A stretch of 64,000 nt of DNA from Cupriavidus taiwanensis LMG 19424 (lineage in GTDB: Bacteria > Pseudomonadota > Gammaproteobacteria > Burkholderiales > Burkholderiaceae), in NCBI RefSeq assembly GCF_000069785.1, contig NC_010530.1, positions 1,110,001 to 1,174,000 of the forward strand, read 5' to 3'. The notes under the pieces were generated by a model. The model saw only the letters and a program-made list of their open reading frames with translations. It made no database searches and had not been told where the DNA came from. Position numbers and translations under genes: made by a program. Position 1 is the stretch's first letter; each line of letters starts with the position of its first letter. Positions 34,025 through 42,917 of the stretch are shown here, one piece after another.

Positions 34025-34688
34025 CGCCGTAGCGCGGTCCCGCTAGACCTGGTGCCTTGTTGCCGTCGACCCTGAAATGGTGGCCATGAAGACGATGCGA
34101 GGCGCCGTGCCAAAACGGATACGCGCGTTGATTCCTTCTTGACGAGGCACATGCAATACCTTGACGGTTGGCCTGCGCGACTGCCCAAATCTTGGTCGGT
34201 GGTGGAATATTCTGAGAAAGCCTTGATATTGCGCAAAGCAGAGGCTTCTATTCTAACGTTCTAGCATTTCTCATTAATGGAATAAAGCCGAACCGTCCTT
34301 GTGAGGCAGGACGTGCCGTGCCGTCATGCGCGCCAATACCGAGATTGCATCGAAAATGTGACTGATTTTTAAGGTATTTCTGATTTTTGGCTGGGAATGT
34401 TGTGAGCATGGGTCATGCTGCTTATTATGGTGGGACAATATATATTCTCTGCCAAAAATTAGTCGGCATAAATCGCCGGAAAAGCAGCCAAATAATGAGC
34501 GTAATAGATGGGAATGGGGGTACGCGCCTGACGGAAGGCCGCCTGGCAACACGATCGCCTGTCTGTGTGCCAGGCATCCTTGAGCGCACGGCGCATCGTC
34601 ACCGCAGCACCTCTGTCGAAATCACTGCTACCGCAGCACTTGGCTGCGGCGGCCACCGTGGTATCCAACCCTGTAACGACGCCCTCCA
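34025..34688. other. 664-bp AT-rich non-coding region upstream of the capsule operon
   Basis: Base composition drops sharply compared with both sides. No open frame with a convincing start or family resemblance was found. A candidate promoter is TTGATA (34223-34228), 17 bases, TTCTAT (34246-34251), and a run ACAATATATATTC near 34435-34447 could hold another -10 element. No JUMPstart-like element was recognised. Such long AT-rich leaders before capsule genes are common sites for nucleoid-protein control and horizontal joining. Confidence 0.55.
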
Positions 34689-35480
34689 ATGAACCGGATT
34701 TCAGTCCGGTCGGACGTTTCCATCGCACTGTCCGTATGGCGAGCACTGTTCCTGCGCGAATCCAGTGCCCGACTGGCGGGCGCGCGCGCCGCGTGGATCT
34801 GGATATTGCTTGAGCCGGCGACGCACATCATTTTCCTGATGGTGGTGTTCGGCGTGGTCAGGCACCAGGTCAGGCAAGACGCCAACATGGAAATGTTCAT
34901 CCTGGTCGGGGTCTGGGGCTTCTTCCTGGTGCGGAATGTCGCGCAACGCGGCATGGAAGCCATCAACGCAAATCAGGCCCTGTTTTCGTACCGCCAGGTG
35001 CAGCCGGTCGATACGGTACTGGTGCGCGCCACCGTCGAGGCGTTCATCTATGTCATCGTGGGCACAGTGTTGCTCGCCGCCCTTGCGTTGCTGGACATCG
35101 AGGTGCCGCCCGCCGATCCACTGCTTGTGTTGTGGTCGGGGTTCCTGTTATGGGCGTTCGGGCTCGGCCTCGGCCTGATGTTCTCTGTCATGGGCACCCT
35201 CATGCCCGGTCTTGGCAAGCTCATCCGTATCGTCTTCACGCCGCTTTATTTCCTCTCCGCGGTCATGTACTCGGTATCAAGCCTGCCGCTAGGGATGCGT
35301 GAAGTGGTGCTGGTCAACCCGATCACGCACGGCCTCGAAGCCATGCGCAGCGGCTGGTTCGCCGCCTACCATGGCGAAGCACATGTCAGCCTGGGCTACC
35401 TGGCCTTCTGCGCGCTCGGCACGGTGTTCCTTGGCCTGGCCATGCACGTGCGGTACGCAACCCGGCTGAGCGCGCAATGA
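34689..35480 (+). CDS. kpsM: capsule polysaccharide ABC exporter, membrane subunit
   Basis: A 263-residue ABC-2 type permease with six predicted membrane helices. The N-terminal ALFLRESSARLAGARAAWIW and the following membrane segment match KpsM/BexB/CtrC proteins of group 2 capsule export. It forms the inner-membrane channel that flips the lipid-linked capsule chain. It overlaps kpsT by ATGA, and kpsT overlaps kpsE likewise, so the export genes are translated together. Confidence 0.93.
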   Translation: MNRISVRSDVSIALSVWRALFLRESSARLAGARAAWIWILLEPATHIIFLMVVFGVVRHQVRQDANMEMFILVGVWGFFLVRNVAQRGMEAINANQALFSYRQVQPVDTVLVRATVEAFIYVIVGTVLLAALALLDIEVPPADPLLVLWSGFLLWAFGLGLGLMFSVMGTLMPGLGKLIRIVFTPLYFLSAVMYSVSSLPLGMREVVLVNPITHGLEAMRSGWFAAYHGEAHVSLGYLAFCALGTVFLGLAMHVRYATRLSAQ

Positions 35481-36139
35481 TCGAGATCACCGACGTCCAC
35501 AAGCGCTACCGCACCACCCACGGATCGAAGTGGGTGCTGCAAGGCGTGACGCTCCGGATTCCGCAGAAGAGCCGGGTGGCGCTGATCGGTGCCAACGGCG
35601 CTGGCAAGTCGACCCTGCTGCGGCTGGTAGGCGGCATCGACCAGCCCAACCTCGGCAGCATCGTCCGCCACTGCCGGGTGTCGTGGCCACTGGGCCTGAC
35701 CGGCGGATTCCAGGGCTCGCTGAGCGGCCGCCAGAACACCAAGTTCGTCTGCCGGATCCACGGCATCGAGGGCGCGCTGGCGGATAAGGTTGCATTCGTG
35801 CGCGAGTTCTCTGAACTGGAAGACGCCTTCGACGACCCGGTCAAGACCTATTCGTCTGGCATGCGCTCGCGGCTGGCATTCGCCATGTCGCTGGCCTTCG
35901 ATTTCGATACCTACCTGGTGGATGAGCTGACGGCCGTCGGCGACGCAGCATTCAGGCACAAGTCGCAGAAGGCCTTCGAAGACCTGGCCGGCCGAGCAGG
36001 GCTGGTGATGGTCTCGCACAGCGAATCCACCCTCAAGAACTTCTGCCAGTCGGCAGTCTGGCTGCACCAGGGCCAGGCGCACTGGTTCGATGCCGTTGAA
36101 GACGCCCTGCGCGCGTACAGGGACAGCATTCCAGCATGA
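35477..36139 (+). CDS. kpsT: capsule polysaccharide ABC exporter, ATPase subunit
   Basis: A 220-residue ATP-binding subunit. Walker A is GANGAGKS (residues 38-45), the signature SSGMR (126-130), Walker B FDTYLVDE (143-150) and the switch His181. The signature SSGMRSRLAF rather than LSGGQ is typical of polysaccharide exporters. It powers KpsM. Length equals KpsT/CtrD. Confidence 0.95.
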   Translation: MIEITDVHKRYRTTHGSKWVLQGVTLRIPQKSRVALIGANGAGKSTLLRLVGGIDQPNLGSIVRHCRVSWPLGLTGGFQGSLSGRQNTKFVCRIHGIEGALADKVAFVREFSELEDAFDDPVKTYSSGMRSRLAFAMSLAFDFDTYLVDELTAVGDAAFRHKSQKAFEDLAGRAGLVMVSHSESTLKNFCQSAVWLHQGQAHWFDAVEDALRAYRDSIPA

Positions 36140-37269
36140 TAAGGACAGTTACGTCGGGCGCCGCAGGGCCGATCGGGTGCCTGACACGAGTAAACGCCCT
36201 GAACCGGACCTGGCAGGTTGCCGTGGCCGCGTGCCTGCTTGCCATCGTGTACTGGAGCGTGATCGCGTCCGACCTGTATGTGTCGGAAGCGCGCGTGGTG
36301 GTGGAGCGCAGCGACGGTGTGGGCGCCAGCGCGGCGGATTTCACGTCGTTGCTGGTCGGCAATACGGCCCCCCAGGACTTGCTGCTGCTGCGTGAATACC
36401 TGCTGTCGGTCGACATGCTCAAGAAGCTCGACGCGAAGCTGGGGCTGCGCAAGCACTACGCGGACAGCGGCCGGGATCCGCTGTCGCGCTTGTGGTTCGA
36501 GGATGCTTCGCTCGAGCGCTTCCACGATTACTACCTGAAACGCGTCAGCGTCGAATACGATGACTTCGCGCGCGTCCTCGTGATCCGGGTGCAGGGCTAT
36601 ACCTCGGAGATGGCGCATGCCATCGCGCAGGAGCTGGTCGCCGAAGGCGAACGCTTCATGAACGAGATGACGCACCGGATCGCCAGCGAGCAGGTCGTCT
36701 ATATCGAAAAACAGGTGCACGACCAGGGCGAGCGCCTGAAGGCGGCGCGCCAGGCGCTGGTGGCCTACCAGAACGCCAACGGCCTGGTGTCGCCGCGCGG
36801 CGAGGTGGAAAGCCTGTCCACCGTGGTGGCCAACGCAGAGGCCACGCTGGCCGAGCTGCAGGTCAAGCGCAACGCGCTCAAGGACGTCTTCACACCTCAG
36901 TCTCCCGCGATCCAGCAGATCGACGCGCAGATCGCCGCGGTAGAGCGCCAGATGGCGGAGCAGCGCGGGCGCATGGTCTCTACCACGGGCCGCGGCCTGA
37001 ACCGGGTGGTGGAAGAGCACGATCGCCTGCAGTCCGCCGCGGAATTTGCCTTCGACATCTACAAGACCGCGATCGGCGCGCTGGAAAAGGCTCGCATCGA
37101 GGCCACGCGCAAGCTCAAGAACGTAGCGGTCGTGCAGAGCCCGACCCGGCCGGAGTATCCGCTCCAGCCCCGGCGAATCTACAACATCGTGGTGTTCGTC
37201 CTGATGACGCTGATGCTGGCAGGCGTCGTGCAACTGCTCAGCGCCATCATCCGCGACCACCGGGACTAA
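36136..37269 (+). CDS. kpsE: capsule export periplasmic adaptor (PCP-3 family)
   Basis: A 377-residue polysaccharide co-polymerase of the KpsE/CtrB/BexC type. Two transmembrane helices lie near the ends (about 32-52 and 352-372). The periplasmic part between them is long and helical, with a coiled-coil stretch around YIEKQVHDQGERLKAARQ. The Pro-rich entry to the second helix, SPTRPEYPLQPRR, is characteristic. It connects the inner-membrane exporter to KpsD. Confidence 0.93.
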   Translation: MIRTVTSGAAGPIGCLTRVNALNRTWQVAVAACLLAIVYWSVIASDLYVSEARVVVERSDGVGASAADFTSLLVGNTAPQDLLLLREYLLSVDMLKKLDAKLGLRKHYADSGRDPLSRLWFEDASLERFHDYYLKRVSVEYDDFARVLVIRVQGYTSEMAHAIAQELVAEGERFMNEMTHRIASEQVVYIEKQVHDQGERLKAARQALVAYQNANGLVSPRGEVESLSTVVANAEATLAELQVKRNALKDVFTPQSPAIQQIDAQIAAVERQMAEQRGRMVSTTGRGLNRVVEEHDRLQSAAEFAFDIYKTAIGALEKARIEATRKLKNVAVVQSPTRPEYPLQPRRIYNIVVFVLMTLMLAGVVQLLSAIIRDHRD

Positions 37270-37272
37270 TCC

Positions 37273-39012
37273 ATGCTTCGAAGATTCCTTGCCATCGCGG
37301 TCGCCGCGGCCAGCCTGGCCGGCGTCCACGGCGCGCATGCCCAGGGCGGCACGGGCTGGTCCCAATCGCTGGCCGTTGGCCCGATGGAATACGCCGCGCT
37401 GGCGGCACAGGGCGCTGCCACACCCGATCGCGCGATGGTGGGCAATCCCGTCGCCACCATTCCGGCACGAGCCGAAACGTCGTTGCCCGACAGCGCCCCG
37501 CAGAACAACGATTACACCGCCAACCTGGCCAGCGACGCCTTCGGCGCGCAGCTGTTCACCGGCGCCTTCAGCCGCGACAGTGCATCTATCTTCAATCCCA
37601 GCCATGTCATCTCCGTTGGTGATCGCATCCAGCTGCGCATCTGGAACGGATACAACGTCGACACCGTGCTGACCGTCGACGCCGGCGGCAACATCGTTTT
37701 GCCGGAGGTGGGGCCGTTCCGGGTGCAGGGCGTCACCAATGGCAACCTCCAGGCCGCCGTCGGCAACGCGCTTCGACGGGTGTTTGCCAGCAAGGTGTCG
37801 ATCTACGCCAGCCTGCTGGCCGCGCAGCCGGTGCGCGTCTACGTCACCGGTGCGGTGCGCCGCCCCGGCATGTACGACGGCACCTCCAGCGACAGCGTGC
37901 TGCGCTACCTGGACCAGGCCGGCGGCATCGACCCCGACCGCGGCTCCTTCCTGGACGTCACCATCAAGCGCGGGAACCAGACACTGGAAGTCGTCAATCT
38001 CTATGACTTCCTGCTCAAGGGCGACCTGACCTCGCGGCAGCTGAACAATGGCGACGTCATTTTCGTCCAGTCGCGCAAGAAGACCGTCAAGGTCAGCGGC
38101 CTGGCCGAGAACGCCAAGCGCTTCGAATTCCTCGGCGAACAGGCCCGGCTTGACCAGATCGTGCGGCTGGCCAAACCGCTGCCCGAAGCCACCAACGTCC
38201 GCGTGGTGCGCAATACCGGCACGGTGCGCAATGTCGAGTACTTCCTTATTTCGCAGGGCAACCAGATCGACCTGCGCAACGGTGACGAAATCGAATTCAC
38301 TGCGGACAAGCGGCCGGGAACCATCACCGTCCGCGTCGAAGGCGAGCACACCGGCCCGCAGGAGTACGTGCTGCCGTATGGCAGCCGCATGGGTCAGCTG
38401 CTCAGCCAGGTGCATTTCACGCAGGAGTCCGATACCGACAGTATCCAGCTCTTCCGCCAGAGCGTGAGGGCGCGCCAGAAGACGCTGCTGGCTACCACGC
38501 TCAAGAGCCTGGAATCCAGTGTGCTAACCGCGCGTTCCGGTACGGCGGAAGAAGCTCAATTGCGCAAGGAAGAAGCCGCGCTGGTGCTGCAGTGGGTGGA
38601 GCGGGCCAGGAAGATCGAGCCTTCCGGGCAGACGCTGATCGCGAAGTCGACAACCCGCAATGACCTGCTGCTGGAAAATGGCGACATCCTGCGTGTGCCA
38701 GTCAAGGACGGGCTGGTCCTGGTCAGCGGGGAAGTGCTGTTCCCCAATGCCGTGGCGTATGACAAGAGCCTGGACCTGGACGACTTTATCCAGCAGGCCG
38801 GCGGCTTTTCGCAGAACGCGGATACCTCGCGAATCATCATCGCGCATCGGGATGGGAGCTTCTCGGATGGCAAGAAGGATGATGCCGTGCGGGCGGGCGA
38901 CGAGATCATGGTGTTACCGAAGGTCGATTTCAAGACGCGGCAGTTTGCCAAGGACGTATTCCAGATTCTCTATCAGGTTGCGATTAGTGCGAAGGTCGTG
39001 CTGGGGCTATAG
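37273..39012 (+). CDS. kpsD: capsule export outer-membrane polysaccharide exporter (OPX family)
   Basis: A 579-residue exported protein. Residues 1-23 are a Sec signal peptide (cleavage near AHA-QG) with no lipobox, as in KpsD and unlike lipoprotein CtrA/Wza. The Poly_export domain (about 110-200) contains SVGDRIQLRIWNGYNVD and VTGAVRRPGMYDG. Further SLBB-type beta-grasp repeats occur around 260-360 and 470-560 (LVSGEVLFPNAV). It completes the route for capsule chains to the cell surface. Confidence 0.92.
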   Translation: MLRRFLAIAVAAASLAGVHGAHAQGGTGWSQSLAVGPMEYAALAAQGAATPDRAMVGNPVATIPARAETSLPDSAPQNNDYTANLASDAFGAQLFTGAFSRDSASIFNPSHVISVGDRIQLRIWNGYNVDTVLTVDAGGNIVLPEVGPFRVQGVTNGNLQAAVGNALRRVFASKVSIYASLLAAQPVRVYVTGAVRRPGMYDGTSSDSVLRYLDQAGGIDPDRGSFLDVTIKRGNQTLEVVNLYDFLLKGDLTSRQLNNGDVIFVQSRKKTVKVSGLAENAKRFEFLGEQARLDQIVRLAKPLPEATNVRVVRNTGTVRNVEYFLISQGNQIDLRNGDEIEFTADKRPGTITVRVEGEHTGPQEYVLPYGSRMGQLLSQVHFTQESDTDSIQLFRQSVRARQKTLLATTLKSLESSVLTARSGTAEEAQLRKEEAALVLQWVERARKIEPSGQTLIAKSTTRNDLLLENGDILRVPVKDGLVLVSGEVLFPNAVAYDKSLDLDDFIQQAGGFSQNADTSRIIIAHRDGSFSDGKKDDAVRAGDEIMVLPKVDFKTRQFAKDVFQILYQVAISAKVVLGL

Positions 39013-39015
39013 AAG

Positions 39016-41295
39016 ATGCATGCTAACGAAAAGAAACTCACCGTTGCGATCCCGGTCCGCTGGGCAAGCGACCGTTCAGATCTCCTCGAGCGCCTTACGT
39101 TCGCAAGGATGGATACTGATTTGCCCGATGGGGTCGAGATTCTGATCGTCGACGATGGCTCTCCTCAGGCGCTGGCCGTTCGGCTGGAAGCGGAGTGCAG
39201 AACGCATGGCTATGCCTACCATCGGTTGCAAACAGAGCATCTGCCTTTTTCGATTGGCCGTGCGAGAAACGCGGCGGCCCAGTGTGGCTTGTCCGATTAC
39301 ATCATGTTCCAGGATGTGGATCTGATGCCATACGCCGGCTTCTATCGCGAGGTGTTAGGCGAGGCCGTGGTCAACGGACTGGATGAATCGGTCGACAACT
39401 TCCTGATGTTCGGCGTGATTTACCTGACCGAAGCCGCGACGCAAGATTTTAAGAAAATGGATCCCCGCCTGCGGCGGCAGAAATATATTCAGATGCTGTT
39501 GCAGAACGACCAGTCGGCGATCGAAAAATTCTCGACTGGAACGTCCGTGACCGTGTGGCGGCGCGACTATTTTCTCGCTACCGGCGGCAACGATCCTGAT
39601 TTCAATGGCTGGGGCTATGAGGATCTCGAGTACGCGTGCCGGGCCATTCGGCGAAGAAAGAAATTTCCACTGCCATCCGAGTTCGCCCTGGACTATCGGA
39701 ATTTTCAATCGATCGTCGAATACAAGGGTTGGAAGAGCATTTATCGGCTCTTTGGTGACATGACCTTTCAGAAAGGAATGGTGCTGTTTCACGCCTGGCA
39801 TCCGGTTGAGCACAAGAGTGACTACATGGCGGCGAAGGCGAAGAACCGCCGACTCTTTGAGAGAAAGCTGGCCGACTTCAGGGACAAGGAGCTCGAACCC
39901 GATCCGCTGCCCATGCATGGCAGCGGAAAATCGCTGGTACTGAGAAACAACCCGTGGGTGACAAATCGCTGGATTGCCCCCTTTCTTGGCGAGATCGTGC
40001 ATATCGACGAGGACCATCTGCCGGCCGATACCTTTATGGCCTTCCTCAGGGAATCCGGGTTCGACCGCGTGGTGTTTCACAATCCCTATGCCAACCCGCG
40101 GATGAAAGCGCTTTACGACCTGGTTCGGGCGAACCAGTTTCCGTTCCTGGTGGTCGAGCGAGGCGCCTTGCCGGACTCGGTATTCTTCGATCCGTGCGGG
40201 TTCAACGCGGACAGTGCCAGCTATTCTCCCGAAAGATGGGACAAGGAGCTTTCCTGCGAGAAAAGGACCGCGACACTGGAGTATATCCAGCGTGCCGTCA
40301 GCGACGAAGAATCGCTCGAAGCCCAGTCACCCCGGCTTGGGGCCGCGTCACTACGCAAGGCTCTCAGGATCGGGCGCGGCAAGAAGGTATTGGTAGCCTT
40401 CTTGCAGCGTCCTACGGACACCGTGATTGAGAACTTCATGGGGCCGATGGGCACCTACGAGAACTTCCTTCGTTTGCTTGCCAGGCTGCCTTTCGCCTTG
40501 CGACAGGATTGGGAATTGCTTGTGAAGCAACATCCGCTGGAGACGGATGTTGTCCGGATCCCGGGCGCCATCAACGTCGACCAATGCAACACCAAGGATC
40601 TGCTCGAGCTGTGCGATGCCATGATTGCCGTGAATTCCGGTGTTGGGGTACTTGGCCTCGCTTTCGGCAAGCTGGTGCTTCATTGTGGCCAGGCATTCTA
40701 TGGTGCCGCTGGTCTCACGCATCATGTTCTCGACGAGGGCGATGTCGTGGCGGTGTTGAACCGGTCCAGGCCGGACTATGAAAAAGCGCTGCGTTTTCTG
40801 AGCTATCTGGTCAACGATTTCTATTCATTCGGAAAATTCAAAACCAGAAAGGTGGCGTGGCATGACGGCTCGTTCATGACCGCTACCACTGCAATCGATT
40901 TTTACAAGATTCGTTTTCCCGGGCGTCCTGAAATGACCAGGAAGCTTCGGGATACGGTCGAGGTGTCGTCCGATTCGGTCTTGTTCGATCGCTATCGAGC
41001 TGCCTCCGCGCGTGTCCCGGCCATGGAGAAGGTCTCTGCCCCGGCAAAAGCGGGCAAGGAGGCGACAGCAAAGCCTGCCCCGGTAAGGGTCGAGGTTCCC
41101 AGGCAAGTACCGGTGGACACGCCACGGCCGGCGCGCGCCGAGCCAAAGACGGCTCCACCAAAGGCTGCACCAGCGAAGCCGACGCCGTCGTGGCGGAGGA
41201 AAGCGAAGAAGCTGATGAGCAATCCGGTAATGTTTTTTCGCGATTCGAAGCATGCGGTATTCAGGGCAATCGGCAATCGGGTGATCGTCAAATAG
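39016..41295 (+). CDS. two-domain capsule glycosyltransferase, candidate capsule polymerase
   Basis: A 759-residue fusion. Domain 1 (about 6-250) is a GT-A, family 2-like transferase: DDGS (46-49), RARN (82-85), QDVDLMP (99-105, with D100-V-D102) and GWGYEDLEY (198-206), close to chondroitin-polymerase-like enzymes. Domain 2 (about 375-640) resembles the capsule-synthesis domains of KpsC and KpsS, with ERGALPDSVFFD, KQHP (504-507) and a NSGVGVLGLAFGK loop (540-552). A Pro/Ala/Lys linker (664-724) leads to a basic tail with SNPVMFFRDSK, a C-terminal motif I associate with membrane-bound capsule polymerases. Two active sites in one chain suit a disaccharide repeat. Sugar identities unknown. Confidence 0.82.
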   Translation: MHANEKKLTVAIPVRWASDRSDLLERLTFARMDTDLPDGVEILIVDDGSPQALAVRLEAECRTHGYAYHRLQTEHLPFSIGRARNAAAQCGLSDYIMFQDVDLMPYAGFYREVLGEAVVNGLDESVDNFLMFGVIYLTEAATQDFKKMDPRLRRQKYIQMLLQNDQSAIEKFSTGTSVTVWRRDYFLATGGNDPDFNGWGYEDLEYACRAIRRRKKFPLPSEFALDYRNFQSIVEYKGWKSIYRLFGDMTFQKGMVLFHAWHPVEHKSDYMAAKAKNRRLFERKLADFRDKELEPDPLPMHGSGKSLVLRNNPWVTNRWIAPFLGEIVHIDEDHLPADTFMAFLRESGFDRVVFHNPYANPRMKALYDLVRANQFPFLVVERGALPDSVFFDPCGFNADSASYSPERWDKELSCEKRTATLEYIQRAVSDEESLEAQSPRLGAASLRKALRIGRGKKVLVAFLQRPTDTVIENFMGPMGTYENFLRLLARLPFALRQDWELLVKQHPLETDVVRIPGAINVDQCNTKDLLELCDAMIAVNSGVGVLGLAFGKLVLHCGQAFYGAAGLTHHVLDEGDVVAVLNRSRPDYEKALRFLSYLVNDFYSFGKFKTRKVAWHDGSFMTATTAIDFYKIRFPGRPEMTRKLRDTVEVSSDSVLFDRYRAASARVPAMEKVSAPAKAGKEATAKPAPVRVEVPRQVPVDTPRPARAEPKTAPPKAAPAKPTPSWRRKAKKLMSNPVMFFRDSKHAVFRAIGNRVIVK

Positions 41296-41308
41296 CCGGA
41301 GGCGCATC

Positions 41309-41917
41309 ATGGACGGGGTTGAACTGAAGGATGTGGGTGCGAATAATGTCGTGGATCTTTCAGGGGCGGAGCGATGCGTAAATTGCGAAATCCTGGTCGC
41401 CGGAAATAACAACAAAATTGTCATTGGCCAGGGCACCACTCTGATCAACGTCCGGCTGCAATTGCTGAGTCATGGCAACGTAGTAGAAATTGGACCGAAT
41501 TGTAGAATAACCGCTTCCGTGATAATGAAGCTGGTCGACAATAATTCACTCGTGATCGGTGCGGGCACCACTATTGGCGCCTGCAACTTCATCTGCGGGG
41601 AGGGCACGGCCATAGCGGTTGGCAGCGATTGCATGCTGGCTTGGGGCCTCGAAATACGAACTACCGATTCCCATGCCATCGTCGATGTAGCCACTGGCGA
41701 AAGAATCAATCCGGCCGCAGATATTGTCATCGAGGATCATGTCTGGATCGGCGCGCACGCCACAATACTGAAGGGGGCTCATATTGGGCGTGACAGCGTT
41801 GTGTCTATCCGGTCGGTCGTGACTGACAAATTCCATGAGTCGGGTCTGGTGATTGGCGGTGCGCCCGCCAGGAAGCTGAGGTCAGGTGTCTATTGGCGGC
41901 GACCGCTGTTGGGTTGA
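41309..41917 (+). CDS. left-handed beta-helix (hexapeptide) acyltransferase
   Basis: A 202-residue protein built of hexapeptide repeats over most of its length, ending in the typical block VWIGAHATILKGAHIGRDSVV and IGGAPARKLR of the CysE/LacA/WbbJ group. The likely catalytic His is in TTDSHAIVD. It probably O-acetylates the capsule polymer or its precursor, because it sits directly behind the polymerase candidate. Base composition is lower in GC than flanking genes, as for the polymerase. Confidence 0.85.
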   Translation: MDGVELKDVGANNVVDLSGAERCVNCEILVAGNNNKIVIGQGTTLINVRLQLLSHGNVVEIGPNCRITASVIMKLVDNNSLVIGAGTTIGACNFICGEGTAIAVGSDCMLAWGLEIRTTDSHAIVDVATGERINPAADIVIEDHVWIGAHATILKGAHIGRDSVVSIRSVVTDKFHESGLVIGGAPARKLRSGVYWRRPLLG

Positions 41918-41954
41918 TAAATTGACTTTGTATTCAAGAAGAGCTTCGATAACG

Positions 41955-42917
41955 ATGACTGAAGTCATTGCCCTGGCACGAAACGTCGTTGCCACCGAGA
42001 TCCAGGCGCTGGACCGCATGTCCAGCCGCTTCGATGCGGGATTCGAAAAAGCGGTCGAGATCATTCTGCAAGCACGCGGCCGGGTGGTGGTGGTCGGCAT
42101 GGGCAAGTCTGGCCTGATTGGCAAGAAGATCGCCGCGACCATGGCGTCGACCGGTACGCCGGCGTTCTTTGTGCACCCGGGAGAAGCTTTCCATGGCGAT
42201 CTCGGCATGATCAAGCCGATCGATGTGGTGCTGATGATCTCGAACAGCGGGGAAACCGAAGAGCTGATCCGGATTCTGCCGTTCCTGGAGCATCAGGAAA
42301 ATCCGGCGATTGCGATGACGGGGAATGTGCGTTCGACGCTGGCGCGGCACGCGGATGTCGTGCTGGACATCTCGGTCCAGCGCGAGGCGTGTAACAACAA
42401 TCTCGCGCCTACCAGTTCCACCACCGCTACGCTGGTCATGGGCGATGCGCTGGCTGTGGTCCTTGCTGTCAAGCGCGATTTCCAGCCTGCGGATTTCGCG
42501 CGGTTCCATCCGGGCGGCAGCCTCGGTCGCAAGCTGCTGACCCGCGTCGCGGATGTCATGCACAAGGACAATCTGCCGGTTTGTCGCCCGGACGCTTCCT
42601 TCCGCGACGTTGTCCATGTGATCAATCGTGGCCGGCTTGGCATGGCGCTGGTGATGGACGGCGAGCAACTGCAGGGCGTGATCACGGATGGTGACGTGCG
42701 CCGCGCGTTCGACTCCGACCGCGACTACAAGGCGATCATGGCCAGGCACATCATGTCCAACGCTCCCAAAACCGTATCGCCGGGGGAGCGCTTCGCCGAT
42801 GCGGAAGCGCGGATTCATGCCGCCAGGATCGGCGCACTGGTGGTGAAGGACGAAGCGGGAAAGGTCGTCGGCATCCTCCAAATCCACGACCTGGCAAGTG
42901 ATGAGCCTTCCGTCTGA
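41955..42917 (+). CDS. kpsF: arabinose-5-phosphate isomerase
   Basis: A 320-residue isomerase that makes D-arabinose-5-phosphate from ribulose-5-phosphate, the first step toward CMP-Kdo. The SIS domain (about 35-185) has VVVGMGKSGLIGKKIAATMAS, ISNSGETEE and the Thr/Ser-rich APTSSTTAT; two CBS motifs follow (about 205-320). Its presence in the capsule cluster indicates Kdo is used in the capsule, as in group 2 loci with KpsC/KpsS. The start at 41955 fits the family N-terminus. Confidence 0.95.
   Translation: MTEVIALARNVVATEIQALDRMSSRFDAGFEKAVEIILQARGRVVVVGMGKSGLIGKKIAATMASTGTPAFFVHPGEAFHGDLGMIKPIDVVLMISNSGETEELIRILPFLEHQENPAIAMTGNVRSTLARHADVVLDISVQREACNNNLAPTSSTTATLVMGDALAVVLAVKRDFQPADFARFHPGGSLGRKLLTRVADVMHKDNLPVCRPDASFRDVVHVINRGRLGMALVMDGEQLQGVITDGDVRRAFDSDRDYKAIMARHIMSNAPKTVSPGERFADAEARIHAARIGALVVKDEAGKVVGILQIHDLASDEPSV

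Noticed and set aside
34387..34692. Short frames in the AT-rich region before the capsule genes
   Set aside because: No family resemblance or convincing start signals; frames cross the likely promoter region.
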